DNA from: Verrucomicrobiales bacterium
Lineage (GTDB): Bacteria; Verrucomicrobiota; Verrucomicrobiia; Limisphaerales; J093
Assembly (NCBI GenBank): GCA_015075445.1
Contig: JABTUJ010000004.1
Coordinates: 124,001-188,000, forward strand
Direction: 5' to 3'
Length of the DNA stretch: 64,000 nt
This document shows positions 44,668 to 53,046 of this stretch, piece by piece. The stretch's first letter is position 1. Each line of letters begins with the position of its first letter. Both the position numbers and the translations under genes were made by a program. The notes beneath the pieces are model-generated. The model did no database searches and was not told the origin of the DNA. It saw only the letters and a list, made by a program, of their open reading frames with translations.

Positions 44668-45485
44668 GGCGTCAGCGGGCTCGTGGTGGGGCCGGGCAGA
44701 GGTGTCTGTTCGACGGCGCTGGGAGTCGGCGCAGGCGACCGGTTCGCGGGGGGCGCCCCGACGCCGGCGGCAAGGGCGGTTTCACGCTGGTACTCGACGT
44801 AACCGCCGGTCATGTAATCGACCTTGGCGAAGCCGTAGTCTCTGACCAGCTTCTGGGCGAGCCGGTAGGAAAGCGAACAACTGGTGCTCGAGCAGTAGGC
44901 GACGAGGTACTGGTTGGTGCCGTGCCTGGCGCGGAAGGCCCCGATCTGTTCGGGCGTGCTGTTCTCGGCGAGGTGAACGGCGCCCGGGATATGGCCGGCG
45001 TCGTAGGCTGGCTTGATGCGGACATCCACCAACAGGGCGGTGCCGGCCTCCGTCAGCGGTTTGATTTCGTTCCAGTGCACGGAGACTGGTGCACGAAACG
45101 CCGGAAGCGACACGGGCGAGGGACCGGGTGGAGGCGAGGGCCGGCCGGCGGCGGGAGCGGCGGCGGCCAGCGCGGGTGCCGAACTGGTGGTGCGGCGGGG
45201 CGGGGGCAGGGGCGGGAACGGCGGCAACGCTGGGTCGACGCGGCTCGTGGCGGGCGGAACGGAGGTTGTCAGGGTAGGTTCCAGAGCGGGCGCGGCAGGC
45301 GTGCTGGGTGCGCGCTGCAGGGCGGTTGGGGTTGGCGTGGCCGGGGGGGCCTTCGTCCAGCGCACGCCGAGCGGATTGGAGGCGTTGAAGGTCAGGCCCA
45401 GCAGGGAGCTCAAGCCCAGCAGGACGCCCGCCTGTCCGAGCCGCGTGGGCCACGGGCCCAGCCGAGCGACCCAGCCGATGCTCAT
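44664..45485 (-). CDS. Membrane-anchored rhodanese-like protein
   Basis: A 273-residue protein. It has an N-terminal transmembrane helix (RLGQAGVLLGLSSLLGLTFN), a Pro/Ala/Thr-rich linker from about 50 to 130, then a rhodanese domain (LLVDVRIKPAYDAGHIPGAV...) with catalytic cysteine in AYCSSTSCSLSYRLAQKL. The active-site loop C-S-S-T-S-C is of the type used for sulfur relay. The gene precedes the MauE-like gene with a 4-bp overlap. Probably a periplasmic sulfurtransferase paired with that membrane protein. Confidence 0.85.
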   Translation of the reverse strand: MSIGWVARLGPWPTRLGQAGVLLGLSSLLGLTFNASNPLGVRWTKAPPATPTPTALQRAPSTPAAPALEPTLTTSVPPATSRVDPALPPFPPLPPPRRTTSSAPALAAAAPAAGRPSPPPGPSPVSLPAFRAPVSVHWNEIKPLTEAGTALLVDVRIKPAYDAGHIPGAVHLAENSTPEQIGAFRARHGTNQYLVAYCSSTSCSLSYRLAQKLVRDYGFAKVDYMTGGYVEYQRETALAAGVGAPPANRSPAPTPSAVEQTPLPGPTTSPLTP

Positions 45486-45551
45486 CGTGTCCGGGGGTGG
45501 TCGAGACTTCCGGGCGGCTGAGCCATGGTCCCTGGGCGCAGGCGGCGGGGT

Positions 45552-46238
45552 TCAGTCGATCCAGCGGTACGTGGCCGGGCCAAGTTTCTGGATCTCGGGG
45601 ACACTTTTGGCGGTGCCATTGAACCAGACGTAGACGCGTTGCGGGCTCAGGGCCAGTTCGCTGGCGATCTCGCGGACGGTGACGCCGGATTGTCCGGCGG
45701 CTTTGACCAACTGAATGATCGAGTCCTTCAACTGTCCTGGCTTGGCATCCCGGGCGCGGGGTGTTGCGGAGCGGCGATTTCCTGGCGCGGACGGGTGGGG
45801 CGGGGCTCGCCGGGGGGGCGCCGCCGCGCGGGGGGGCGGGGGGGCGGTGCCCATCCAGGCATAGTGGGCTTCCCCGATCTTCTGGAGATCCCTGACGTGT
45901 TTGCCGGTCGCGTAGAACCAGTTGAAGACCCGGTTCTGGCTCAGGCCCAGTTTGGCGGCGAGTTCCTTGACGGTGACCCCGGCGTTGCCGGCCTGCTGGG
46001 CCAGCCGCAGGATGGTGGCGGTCAAGGCCCCGCGTTTCGCGCGGCGACGTTTCGCCGGCTGGGCAGGGCGCGGGCGGGGCGCCGCGAGCGAGACCGGGCG
46101 GGGTCGGCTGGACGAACCTGGTTCAAAAGCGGCGAGTTGCCGGTCGAGGCGCGCGACCTGGGCTTCGAGCTCTTCCCGCGTTTCCAGGAGACGGACCATA
46201 AGAGTCAGGTCGGCGGATCTCATCTGCGAAAGATTCAT
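45552..46238 (-). CDS. Protein with two winged-helix-like tandem repeats
   Basis: A 228-residue protein. Residues 10-38 form a short coiled coil (LMVRLLETREELEAQVARLD), then a basic Pro/Arg linker, then two similar 60-residue units: 71-130 (AGNAGVTVKELAAKLGLSQN) and 169-228 (AGQSGVTVREIASELALSPQ). Each unit contains an HTH (VTVxEhAxxLxLSxxRVxxWF) and ends with a GxAxYxW motif. This looks like a DNA-binding protein of a verrucomicrobial type, with coiled-coil dimerisation. The ATG at 46238 gives the coiled coil as start. It is divergent from the secreted-protein gene across a 208-bp gap, which it may regulate; that is inference. Confidence 0.75.
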   Translation of the reverse strand: MNLSQMRSADLTLMVRLLETREELEAQVARLDRQLAAFEPGSSSRPRPVSLAAPRPRPAQPAKRRRAKRGALTATILRLAQQAGNAGVTVKELAAKLGLSQNRVFNWFYATGKHVRDLQKIGEAHYAWMGTAPPPPRAAAPPRRAPPHPSAPGNRRSATPRARDAKPGQLKDSIIQLVKAAGQSGVTVREIASELALSPQRVYVWFNGTAKSVPEIQKLGPATYRWID

Positions 46239-46446
46239 GGCGGGGAAGGTACTCGTCGGGCAAGAGAGAGCAAGGCGGAGTTGGAGGACGTTTGGGAATT
46301 CGGTTGACGCTCGGGGGGCCTCGGCGAAACATCGAGACGCAATCCGGAAGGCATGAATCGGCCGAGACCTATCCACCGGAAACACCGGAACGTGCAGCGG
46401 GGAGTGTCCCTGCACGGGAAGGGCGGCGCAATCCCCAGGAGATGTT

Positions 46447-47364
46447 ATGAATCATAGGCGACAACCGAACCGATGGCTGACAGCGCTGCTGGTCCTGCTT
46501 GGGTGTGCCGGAATGGGGTCGGCCAGCGCGCGCGTGCTGGATGATTTCAACGACAACAGCAAGACCGGATGGACGGACTTCACGTTTGTACCGGGCTTTG
46601 GGCTGCCGACGGAGAGCGGGGGGCAGTTCCGCTTTGACCTCCCGCCCGCCGGGCAGGACATCTTCACGGCCAGCCAGAAGACGAGCGAGACCTTTGAGCT
46701 GAAGGAGGGCCGGACGATCGAGTTCCGGGTGGACCTGGTGGACGGGAGCGGCGCCGATGCGTTTGCGGTGCTGGCGTTCATCCCCAACACCGGCGGGAAC
46801 ACGCCGGGGACGCTGGCGGGTTATGGTCTGGCGAAGGACCCGGACGACGTGCTGATCACCAAGGGGGTGCAGAAGTACTTCGTTGCGGACGACGGACCGA
46901 CGGCGGAGCTCAAGCACCAGAATGTGACGCTGTCGCTGACCCTGACGGTGAAACAGGGCAATGTGATCATCACGGGGCGGGTGCTGGACAAGGACGCGAA
47001 CAACGCGGTGCTGTGGGAGCGGACGGTGGTGGACACGCCGCAGGCGGACATTCTCGAGGACGGGACGGACAGTCCGGCGGCGCCTTACATCACGACGGGG
47101 TACTTCACGCTGTACTGCTACCAGCAGTACAACGCCGCCATCTCCGAATACTGGCACGGCGACAATCGCCGAGGTCTCTTTCGCGACGAGGTGCTGCTGG
47201 ACGATTTCAATGACAATAACAAGACGGGCTGGACCGACTTCACGTTTGTGCCGGGCTTTGGGCTGCCGACGGAGAGCGGCGGGCAGTTCCGGTTCGACCT
47301 CCCGCCCGCCGGTGACATCTTCACGGCCAGCCAGAAGACCACGCAGCAGTTCGGAGCCTGCTGA
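46447..47364 (+). CDS. Secreted protein, N-terminal part (first repeat copy; frame ends in the second copy)
   Basis: A 305-codon frame with a signal peptide (WLTALLVLLGCAGMGSASA) followed by a beta-rich unit (VLDDFNDNSKTGWTDFTFVP to ADILEDGTDSPAAPYITTGY). The unit is repeated immediately (from 47209) with a period of 672 bp, or 224 codons. The frame stops at 47362-47364 inside the second copy, at a position where several indels occur. The remaining protein continues in another frame to about 49.7 kb. The function is unknown; the unit looks like a concanavalin-like or carbohydrate-associated exported domain. Confidence 0.65.
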   Translation: MNHRRQPNRWLTALLVLLGCAGMGSASARVLDDFNDNSKTGWTDFTFVPGFGLPTESGGQFRFDLPPAGQDIFTASQKTSETFELKEGRTIEFRVDLVDGSGADAFAVLAFIPNTGGNTPGTLAGYGLAKDPDDVLITKGVQKYFVADDGPTAELKHQNVTLSLTLTVKQGNVIITGRVLDKDANNAVLWERTVVDTPQADILEDGTDSPAAPYITTGYFTLYCYQQYNAAISEYWHGDNRRGLFRDEVLLDDFNDNNKTGWTDFTFVPGFGLPTESGGQFRFDLPPAGDIFTASQKTTQQFGAC

Positions 47365-47880
47365 GGGGAGCGTCACGAGTTCCGGGTGGACCTGGTGGAC
47401 GGAGCGGCGCGGGATGCGTTTGCGCTGGCGTTCATCCCCAACACGGCGGGAATAATACTGGGACGCTGGCGGGCTACGCCGCTAGCTGACCCGGACGACG
47501 TTGACTGCCCGCTGGGTGCAGAAGTACTTCGTTGCGGACGACGGACCGACGGCGGAGCTCAAGCACCAGAATGTGACGCTGTCGCTGACGCTGACGGTGA
47601 GGCAGGGCCATGTGATGATCACGGGCGGGTGCTGGACAAGGACGCCAACGGCGCGGTGCCATGCTGGACGGTGGTGGACACGCCGCAGGCGGACATCCTC
47701 GAGGACGGGACGGACAGCCCGGCGGCCCCGTACATCACGACGGGGTACTTCACGCTGTACTGCTACCAGCAGTACAACGCCGCCATCGCCGAATACTGGG
47801 TGGTCTACGACAATGCCATCGTCCTGGCCCCGCCCGCGGCGGAGAATGTAGCCCCGGTTCTCACCGAGGTGCAGCCGGCG
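46537..47880. repeat. Tandem duplication, 672-bp period, within the secreted protein gene
   Basis: CTGGATGATTTCAACGACAA at 46537 recurs as CTGGACGATTTCAATGACAA at 47209, and similarity continues to about 47810. The first copy is in frame throughout. The second has about four or five small indels between 47350 and 47680. Confidence 0.9.
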
Positions 47881-49680
47881 GATTTTGCGGCCTTCCTGCC
47901 GGTGTCGACGCAGATCGGCTTTCAGGTCACCGATGACAAGGACCTGGTGAACGAGAAGATCCAGGTGGTGCTCAACGGCGAGGCCTTTACGACCGCGAAC
48001 GGATTGACGGTGACGGGCACTGGGACCACGCGCACGGTCCGGTTGGGCGGGCTCAAGGCCAACGTGGACTACACCGCCGAGTTGCGGGCCGAGGACGCGG
48101 AGGGCCTCGTGACCAGCCGGACGCTGCACTTTGACACTTTCGCCAGCAGCAGCTTCGTGGTCGAGATCGAGGACTACAACTTCGACGGCGGCGCCTACTT
48201 CAACCTGCCGGTCCGAACCGCCGAGGGCTGGGGGCAGGCGGACAATTCCTATGTGGACCGGGTCGGGATCGAGGGCACGGATTTCCACGACACGCGGACC
48301 GCTCCGGCCGGGGCCAACACACCCTACCGGACTTTCGACCCGGTCCGGATGGCGCGCACGCGGGATCAGCAGCGTCCGCAGTTCAACGCGGACAACTATG
48401 TCTATGATTACGATGTGGGCGACATCGCCGCGGGTGAATGGCTGCAGTACACGCGGCAGTTCACCGCGGGGAACTACGAGGTGTATCTGCGTCAGGCCCT
48501 GGCCAACATGCTCAGCGGCGAGAGCGTGCTCGAGCGGGTGACCGGTGATCCGGGAACGCCCGACGCGCCGGCCCAGGCGCTGGGGTCGTTCCTGGGCGAA
48601 CGCACCGGTTTCCAATACCGCAACTTCGCCCTCACCGACGGCACCGGACAGAACAAGGTGGTGTTACGGCTCGAGGGGCTGACCACGTTGCGGTTGCGGC
48701 AGGTGACCCCCGATCCCGGCGATGGCGCCCGGTTGCAGAACTACCTGATCTTCATTCCGGTGGCGGATCCCGGGAAACAACGGGCGACGATCAGCGCGGT
48801 GTCGCCCGCCAATGGGGCGGAGGTTCATGGCGTGGCGCCGCAGGTGACGGCCGCGATCCAGAACCGGGACACGAGCGTGCAGGTCGCGACGGTGGTGCTG
48901 GCGGTGAACGGCGCACCGGTGGGCGCGACGGTGACGTCGACTGCGGAGGGCGCGGCGGTCGCGTGGGCGCTGAGTCCCCTGCCCGCGAGCGGTTCGACCG
49001 TCACGTGCCGGCTCGCGTTCCGGGACAGCGAAGATGTCGAACTGGCCACCGAATGGAGTTTCAAGCTGGTGTACACGGCCCTGGATCCGGCCAACCGTCG
49101 GTCGGGGCCGGGTCAGGACCGCGGGTTCGCCGTCCGGGTGGTGCAGGCGCCGCCCGGGTCCAACCTGGCCAACAGCCTGGATCGGGCGGAAGCCCAACTG
49201 GCGCCCAACTCGACGATTCCGAAGGAGGTGGACGTCGAGGCCGTCGCCGACGTGATCAACCAGACCCAGTCCGCGGGGGCAGGGGCGGGTTACTTCCAGG
49301 CACCCGAGTACCCGGAGACCGTGGTGCCGGGTCTGGAGGAAGGCCTGTCCGGGACGGATGATTTCGCCGTCGAGATCGGTGCCTGGCTTGACCTGGCGGC
49401 GGGGTCGTATCGGTTTGGGGTGGTTACCGATGACGGCTACAAGGTCACCTCGGGGACGCACCCGAAGGACACGGGCGGCACCGTGGTGGGATTCCACAAT
49501 GGCGGGCCGGCGAACGAGACGTTTGACTTCATCGTGCTGCAGGGAGGCTTCTATCCCTTCCGCATGGTGTGGTACGAGCGGGGTGGGAGCGCGCATGCCG
49601 AGTGGTTTGCGGTCAACCTGACCACCGGGCAGCGGGTGTTGATCAACGACCCGGCGGTCGCCCGCAGGGACGGCCATGGC
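47386..49680 (+). pseudogene. Continuation of the secreted protein (second repeat, CBM-like and PA14-like domains)
   Basis: From about 47680 the frame encodes a clean end of the second repeat (TDSPAAPYITTGYFTLYCYQ), an Ig-like segment, a CBM6-like region (VDRVGIEGTDFHDTRTAPAG, IAAGEWLQYTRQFTAGNYEV) and a PA14-like C-terminal module (LDLAAGSYRFGVVTDDGYKV, GFYPFRMVWYERGGSAHAEW). Between 47350 and 47680 several small indels relative to copy one scramble the frame. The same frame stays open to 50358, but after about 49680 that is only the wrong frame of the M24 gene. Start and end coordinates are therefore approximate. The protein was probably a single exported carbohydrate-related protein of about 1080 residues. 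Confidence 0.6.
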
Positions 49681-49683
49681 CGC

Positions 49684-49716
49684 CGGCCACCTTTTTTCGG
49701 GTGGCCGCCATTTTTT
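49684..49716 (+). terminator. Intrinsic terminator after the secreted protein gene
   Basis: An 8-bp stem CGGCCACC (49684-49691) with GGTGGCCG (49700-49707), loop of eight nt with a T-run, followed by CCATTTTTT (T6 at 49711-49716). It lies 26 bp before the M24 gene start. Confidence 0.7.
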
Positions 49717-49741
49717 CGTTTTCATCGGCCGAGAACCTCGC

Positions 49742-50899
49742 ATGATTTCTGCCCCGACCACGCCGATGGCCAACGACAACCTGCTCATCTTCGCCGACAG
49801 CGCGCAATGCGCCGACCTGCGCTACGCGGTGGGGGTGGCGGTGACGGAGCCGTTCATTTACCTGCGGGTGAAGGGTCGGGCGTACGCGTTGTTGGGGGAT
49901 TCGGATCTTGTGCGTGCCCGGCAGCAGGCGCGCAATTGCCGGGTGCTGTCTCTGGCGCGTTACCAGGGTCGGGCGGCGGTCTCCGAGGGCGGGCGCACCG
50001 CCCTGGCCGAGGTGATTCGGCGGTTGGCGGCCGAGAAGCAAGCACGACGGCTTTGGGTGCCGGCCGGTTTTCCGCTGGGCCTGGCGCGGGAACTACGGAG
50101 GTTGAAGGTGCGAGTGAAACCACGTCGAGACGAGCTGTTCTTCCCGGAGCGCGAGCTGAAATCGGCCGCGGAAATCGAGATGATCCGCGCGGCGCTCGTG
50201 ATGGCCGAGGTGGGGATGGCGGAGGCGGTGCAGGCGCTGAGGAACTCGAAGCCCGGTCCGCGGGGCCGGTTGCTCTACCGGGGGGCGCCGCTGACAGCCG
50301 AGCGGCTGCGGGCCATCATCCAGGTGGCGGTGCTGCAGGCCGGCGGTCATGCCTGTGAAGCCGGCGTGGCTGGGGGACGACAGGCGTTCAGCCCGCAGGA
50401 GCCCGGATCTGGGCCGTTGGCGGCGCGCCAGCCCATTGTCATCCGCATCGCTCCGCGCTCGGACAAGACCGGGTACCACGGGGATCTGACGCGGACGGTG
50501 GTGCGCGGGCAGGCGAGCGAGGGGATGCGGCGCCTGAATGCGGTGGTGGAACAGGCGCAGGACACGGCGGTGGGATTGAGTCGGGAAGGGGTGAAAGCGG
50601 CGGCGATCCACCGGGCGGTGCAAGCCCAGTTCAGCCAGGCGGGTTATCGCACGCTGCGGGGGCCAGGGGCTCCGCGGGGCTGCCTGCACGGCACGGGGCA
50701 CGGCATCGGCCTGGAGCGGGATGAGCCACCCTGGCTTACCGCCACCAGCCCGGCCGTGTTGCGCTCGGGGCATGTGCTCGCGATCGGTCCCGGGCTCTAC
50801 TATCCCGAGCTGGGAGGGGTTTGTATCAAGGACCTGGTCGTGGTCACGCGCAACGGCGCACGGAATCTGACGCGGTTTGAAAAGGTGCTCGAGGTATGA
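49742..50899 (+). CDS. M24 (Xaa-Pro peptidase family) homologue lacking most metal ligands
   Basis: A 385-residue protein with the creatinase/aminopeptidase-P fold and near-full-length M24 domain. The canonical five ligands are Asp, Asp, His, Glu, Glu. Here the block IVIRIAPRSDKTGYHGDLTR keeps only the second Asp (GDLTR), with Arg where the first Asp should be. GTGHGIGLERDE keeps the His. HVLAIGPGLYYPELGGVCIK replaces the EPG Glu with Gly and the final Glu with Lys. It is therefore probably not a metallopeptidase. The start is ATG 49742, or 49769. Confidence 0.85.
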   Translation: MISAPTTPMANDNLLIFADSAQCADLRYAVGVAVTEPFIYLRVKGRAYALLGDSDLVRARQQARNCRVLSLARYQGRAAVSEGGRTALAEVIRRLAAEKQARRLWVPAGFPLGLARELRRLKVRVKPRRDELFFPERELKSAAEIEMIRAALVMAEVGMAEAVQALRNSKPGPRGRLLYRGAPLTAERLRAIIQVAVLQAGGHACEAGVAGGRQAFSPQEPGSGPLAARQPIVIRIAPRSDKTGYHGDLTRTVVRGQASEGMRRLNAVVEQAQDTAVGLSREGVKAAAIHRAVQAQFSQAGYRTLRGPGAPRGCLHGTGHGIGLERDEPPWLTATSPAVLRSGHVLAIGPGLYYPELGGVCIKDLVVVTRNGARNLTRFEKVLEV

Positions 50900-50912
50900 C
50901 ACTATTCCGGCC

Positions 50913-51644
50913 ATGATGTTTGGACTCTTTTTCGGACCTTGGGACTGGCTGATGATCCCCGGCCTGTTGCTCGGTGCGTGGGCACAGATGAAGCTGATGT
51001 CCACTTACCGGCGCTACGTTCGGCAGCCCGTCGAAACCGGCATGTCGGGAGCGGAAGCGGCGCGTGAGATCCTGGATCGCGCCGGCTTGCGGAATATGCC
51101 CGTGAACATGGTGCCTGGGCACCTCACGGACCACTATGACCCGACGAAACGCGCGCTCTTCCTGTCGGAGGAGAACTACCACGGGCGTTCGATCGCCGCC
51201 GTGGGGGTGGCGGCCCACGAGGCCGGGCATGCCCTCCAGCACAAGGCGGCCTACGCGCCGCTGCAGTGGCGCATGATGATGGTCCCGGCCACGAACGTCT
51301 GCAGCAAGGCGGTGTGGTTGATCCTGTTCGGCGGCATGATCCTGATGATGCTCCGGGTCATCACCCCCGCCCTTTTCGGCGTGCTCCTGCCCTATGCCAT
51401 CGGGGCGTTCGCTGTGGTGACGCTCTTCCAGCTCATCACGCTGCCCGTCGAGTACGACGCCAGCCGGCGGGCGAAGCAGGAGCTTTCGGCCATCGGCATC
51501 GTGCGGGGCCACGAGGCGGGCGCCGTCAGCCGGGTGTTGAACGCGGCGGCGCTGACCTATGTGGCGGCGCTGGTTACGTCGATGCTCGAACTGCTCCGGC
51601 TGGTGATGATCGCGCGCTCGTTCGGCAGCAGCGACGATTCCTGA
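50913..51644 (+). CDS. Zinc metallopeptidase of the YugP family
   Basis: A 243-residue membrane peptidase. An N-terminal hydrophobic start (MMFGLFFGPWDWLMIPGLLL) leads to the zinc motif AAHEAGHALQH, then further spans (SKAVWLILFGGMILMMLRVI, AIGAFAVVTLFQLITLPVEY) and the conserved EYDASRRAKQEL. The active site faces the membrane or cytoplasm in this family; the substrate is unknown. ATG 50913 and 50916 are adjacent; the upstream in-frame codons overlap the M24 gene's end. It is followed almost directly by the ABC binding-protein gene. Confidence 0.88.
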   Translation: MMFGLFFGPWDWLMIPGLLLGAWAQMKLMSTYRRYVRQPVETGMSGAEAAREILDRAGLRNMPVNMVPGHLTDHYDPTKRALFLSEENYHGRSIAAVGVAAHEAGHALQHKAAYAPLQWRMMMVPATNVCSKAVWLILFGGMILMMLRVITPALFGVLLPYAIGAFAVVTLFQLITLPVEYDASRRAKQELSAIGIVRGHEAGAVSRVLNAAALTYVAALVTSMLELLRLVMIARSFGSSDDS

Positions 51645-51645
51645 C

Positions 51646-53040
51646 CTGAAGACCTTCTCACTTGTCGGCCTGGCGGTCGGCCTGGGCCTGGGCCTGGGCG
51701 CGGGCCGGCTGGGCGCCAGCGAGCGGTTGGTGGTGATCTCTCCCCACAACCGCTCGATCACTTACGAGTTCGGTCGCGGCTTCGCCCGCTGGCACGAGCA
51801 GCAGTTCGCCATCCCGGTGACGGTCGAGTGGCGGAACCTCGGCGGCTCCGCGGATGCGCTCAAATTTGTCCAGTCCGAGTTCGCCGCCAAGCCGGCGGGC
51901 ATCGGGCTGGACTGTTTCTTTGGCGGCGGGCCGGAACCGTACCTGCTGCTGGCGGATCTCGGCTTGCTCGAGGTGTGCCCCCTGCCGGAAGCGGTTCAGG
52001 CGGGGATTCCGACGCACGCGAACGGGGTCGAGTTGTATGACCCGGATGGGCGCTGGTACGGGGCGGCCCTTTCGAGTTTTGGCATTCTGCAGAACCGGCG
52101 GGTGCAGCAGTGGGTGGGCCTGCCACTGGTCCGGCGCTGGGAGGAGCTGGCGGCACCGGCCTTGTTCGGGTGGGTAGGAGTCGGGGACCCGCGCAACAGT
52201 GGCACGATGAACAACATGTTCGAAGCCATTCTCCAGGCGTATGGCTGGGAGCAGGGCTGGGAGTTGCTGACCGCCATCGCCGGCAACACCGCCCGCTTCG
52301 ACCGGCTGTCCTCGTCCACCGCCAAGGAAGTCACCCTCGGTGAGACGGCCTACGGCTTCGCCATCGACTTCTACGGGTTCAGCCAGGTGGCGTGGGCGGG
52401 GCGCACCAACCTCACGTTCGTCCTGCCCGAGGACTTCACGGCCATCAGCCCGGACGGCATCGCGGTGCTCAAAGGCGCGCCCAACCGGTTGGCGGCGCAA
52501 CGGTTCCTCGAGTTTGTGCTGGGCGAGCCCGGACAGAAGCTCTGGCATTTGCCTCGCGGGCATCCCGAAGGCGCGGAGCGTTACGCCATCGAGCGCATGC
52601 CCGTGCGGCCGGACCTGTATCGGCGGTATCGTGAAGTGAGCAACATCGCCTTCTCGCCGTTTGATCTCGTGCAGTCGTTCCGGTACGACGCCGGCCTGGC
52701 GCGGGGCCGACGCGAGGTGGTGGCCGCGTTGGCGGGGGCGCTGTTGGTGGATACCCACGCCGAGTTGCGGGGCGCGTGGCGCGCGGTGATTCGCCGAGGC
52801 GCGGCGCCGGCGGAAAGGACCACGCTGGGGCGGATGCCTTTGACCGCGGACGAAGCGCTCGATCTGGCCCGGGGCGCGTGGCGTGACCCGGCTTTCCGCA
52901 ACCAGAAGAAGATCGAGTGGCAGGCCTGGGCGCAGGAGAAATACCGTCGGCAGGCGGCAGGGCCAGTGGAGGCGCAGGCCACCGCGGAGCACCGTGACCT
53001 GACCCCGACGCGGCCGGGCGGCGAGAACTTCGGCGGGTGA
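51646..53040 (+). CDS. ABC transporter extracellular solute-binding protein (likely CTG start)
   Basis: A 464-residue binding protein of the iron/thiamine-type class (RLVVISPHNRSITYEFGRGF, LDCFFGGGPEPYLLLADLGL). No ATG, GTG or TTG exists in frame between the last upstream stop and the mature part, apart from TTG 51727 after the signal region. A CTG at 51646, 1 nt after the upstream stop, gives KTFSLVGLAVGLGLGLGAG, a proper signal peptide. Translation coupled to the preceding stop or a sequence error at the start codon are both possible. The ATP-binding gene follows in 6 bp; no permease is present. Confidence 0.8.
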   Translation: MKTFSLVGLAVGLGLGLGAGRLGASERLVVISPHNRSITYEFGRGFARWHEQQFAIPVTVEWRNLGGSADALKFVQSEFAAKPAGIGLDCFFGGGPEPYLLLADLGLLEVCPLPEAVQAGIPTHANGVELYDPDGRWYGAALSSFGILQNRRVQQWVGLPLVRRWEELAAPALFGWVGVGDPRNSGTMNNMFEAILQAYGWEQGWELLTAIAGNTARFDRLSSSTAKEVTLGETAYGFAIDFYGFSQVAWAGRTNLTFVLPEDFTAISPDGIAVLKGAPNRLAAQRFLEFVLGEPGQKLWHLPRGHPEGAERYAIERMPVRPDLYRRYREVSNIAFSPFDLVQSFRYDAGLARGRREVVAALAGALLVDTHAELRGAWRAVIRRGAAPAERTTLGRMPLTADEALDLARGAWRDPAFRNQKKIEWQAWAQEKYRRQAAGPVEAQATAEHRDLTPTRPGGENFGG

Positions 53041-53046
53041 CCGGCC

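Noticed and set aside
49676..50358. Extension of the secreted protein to 990 codons
   Set aside because: After the terminator at 49684-49716 the frame is the wrong frame of the M24 gene.
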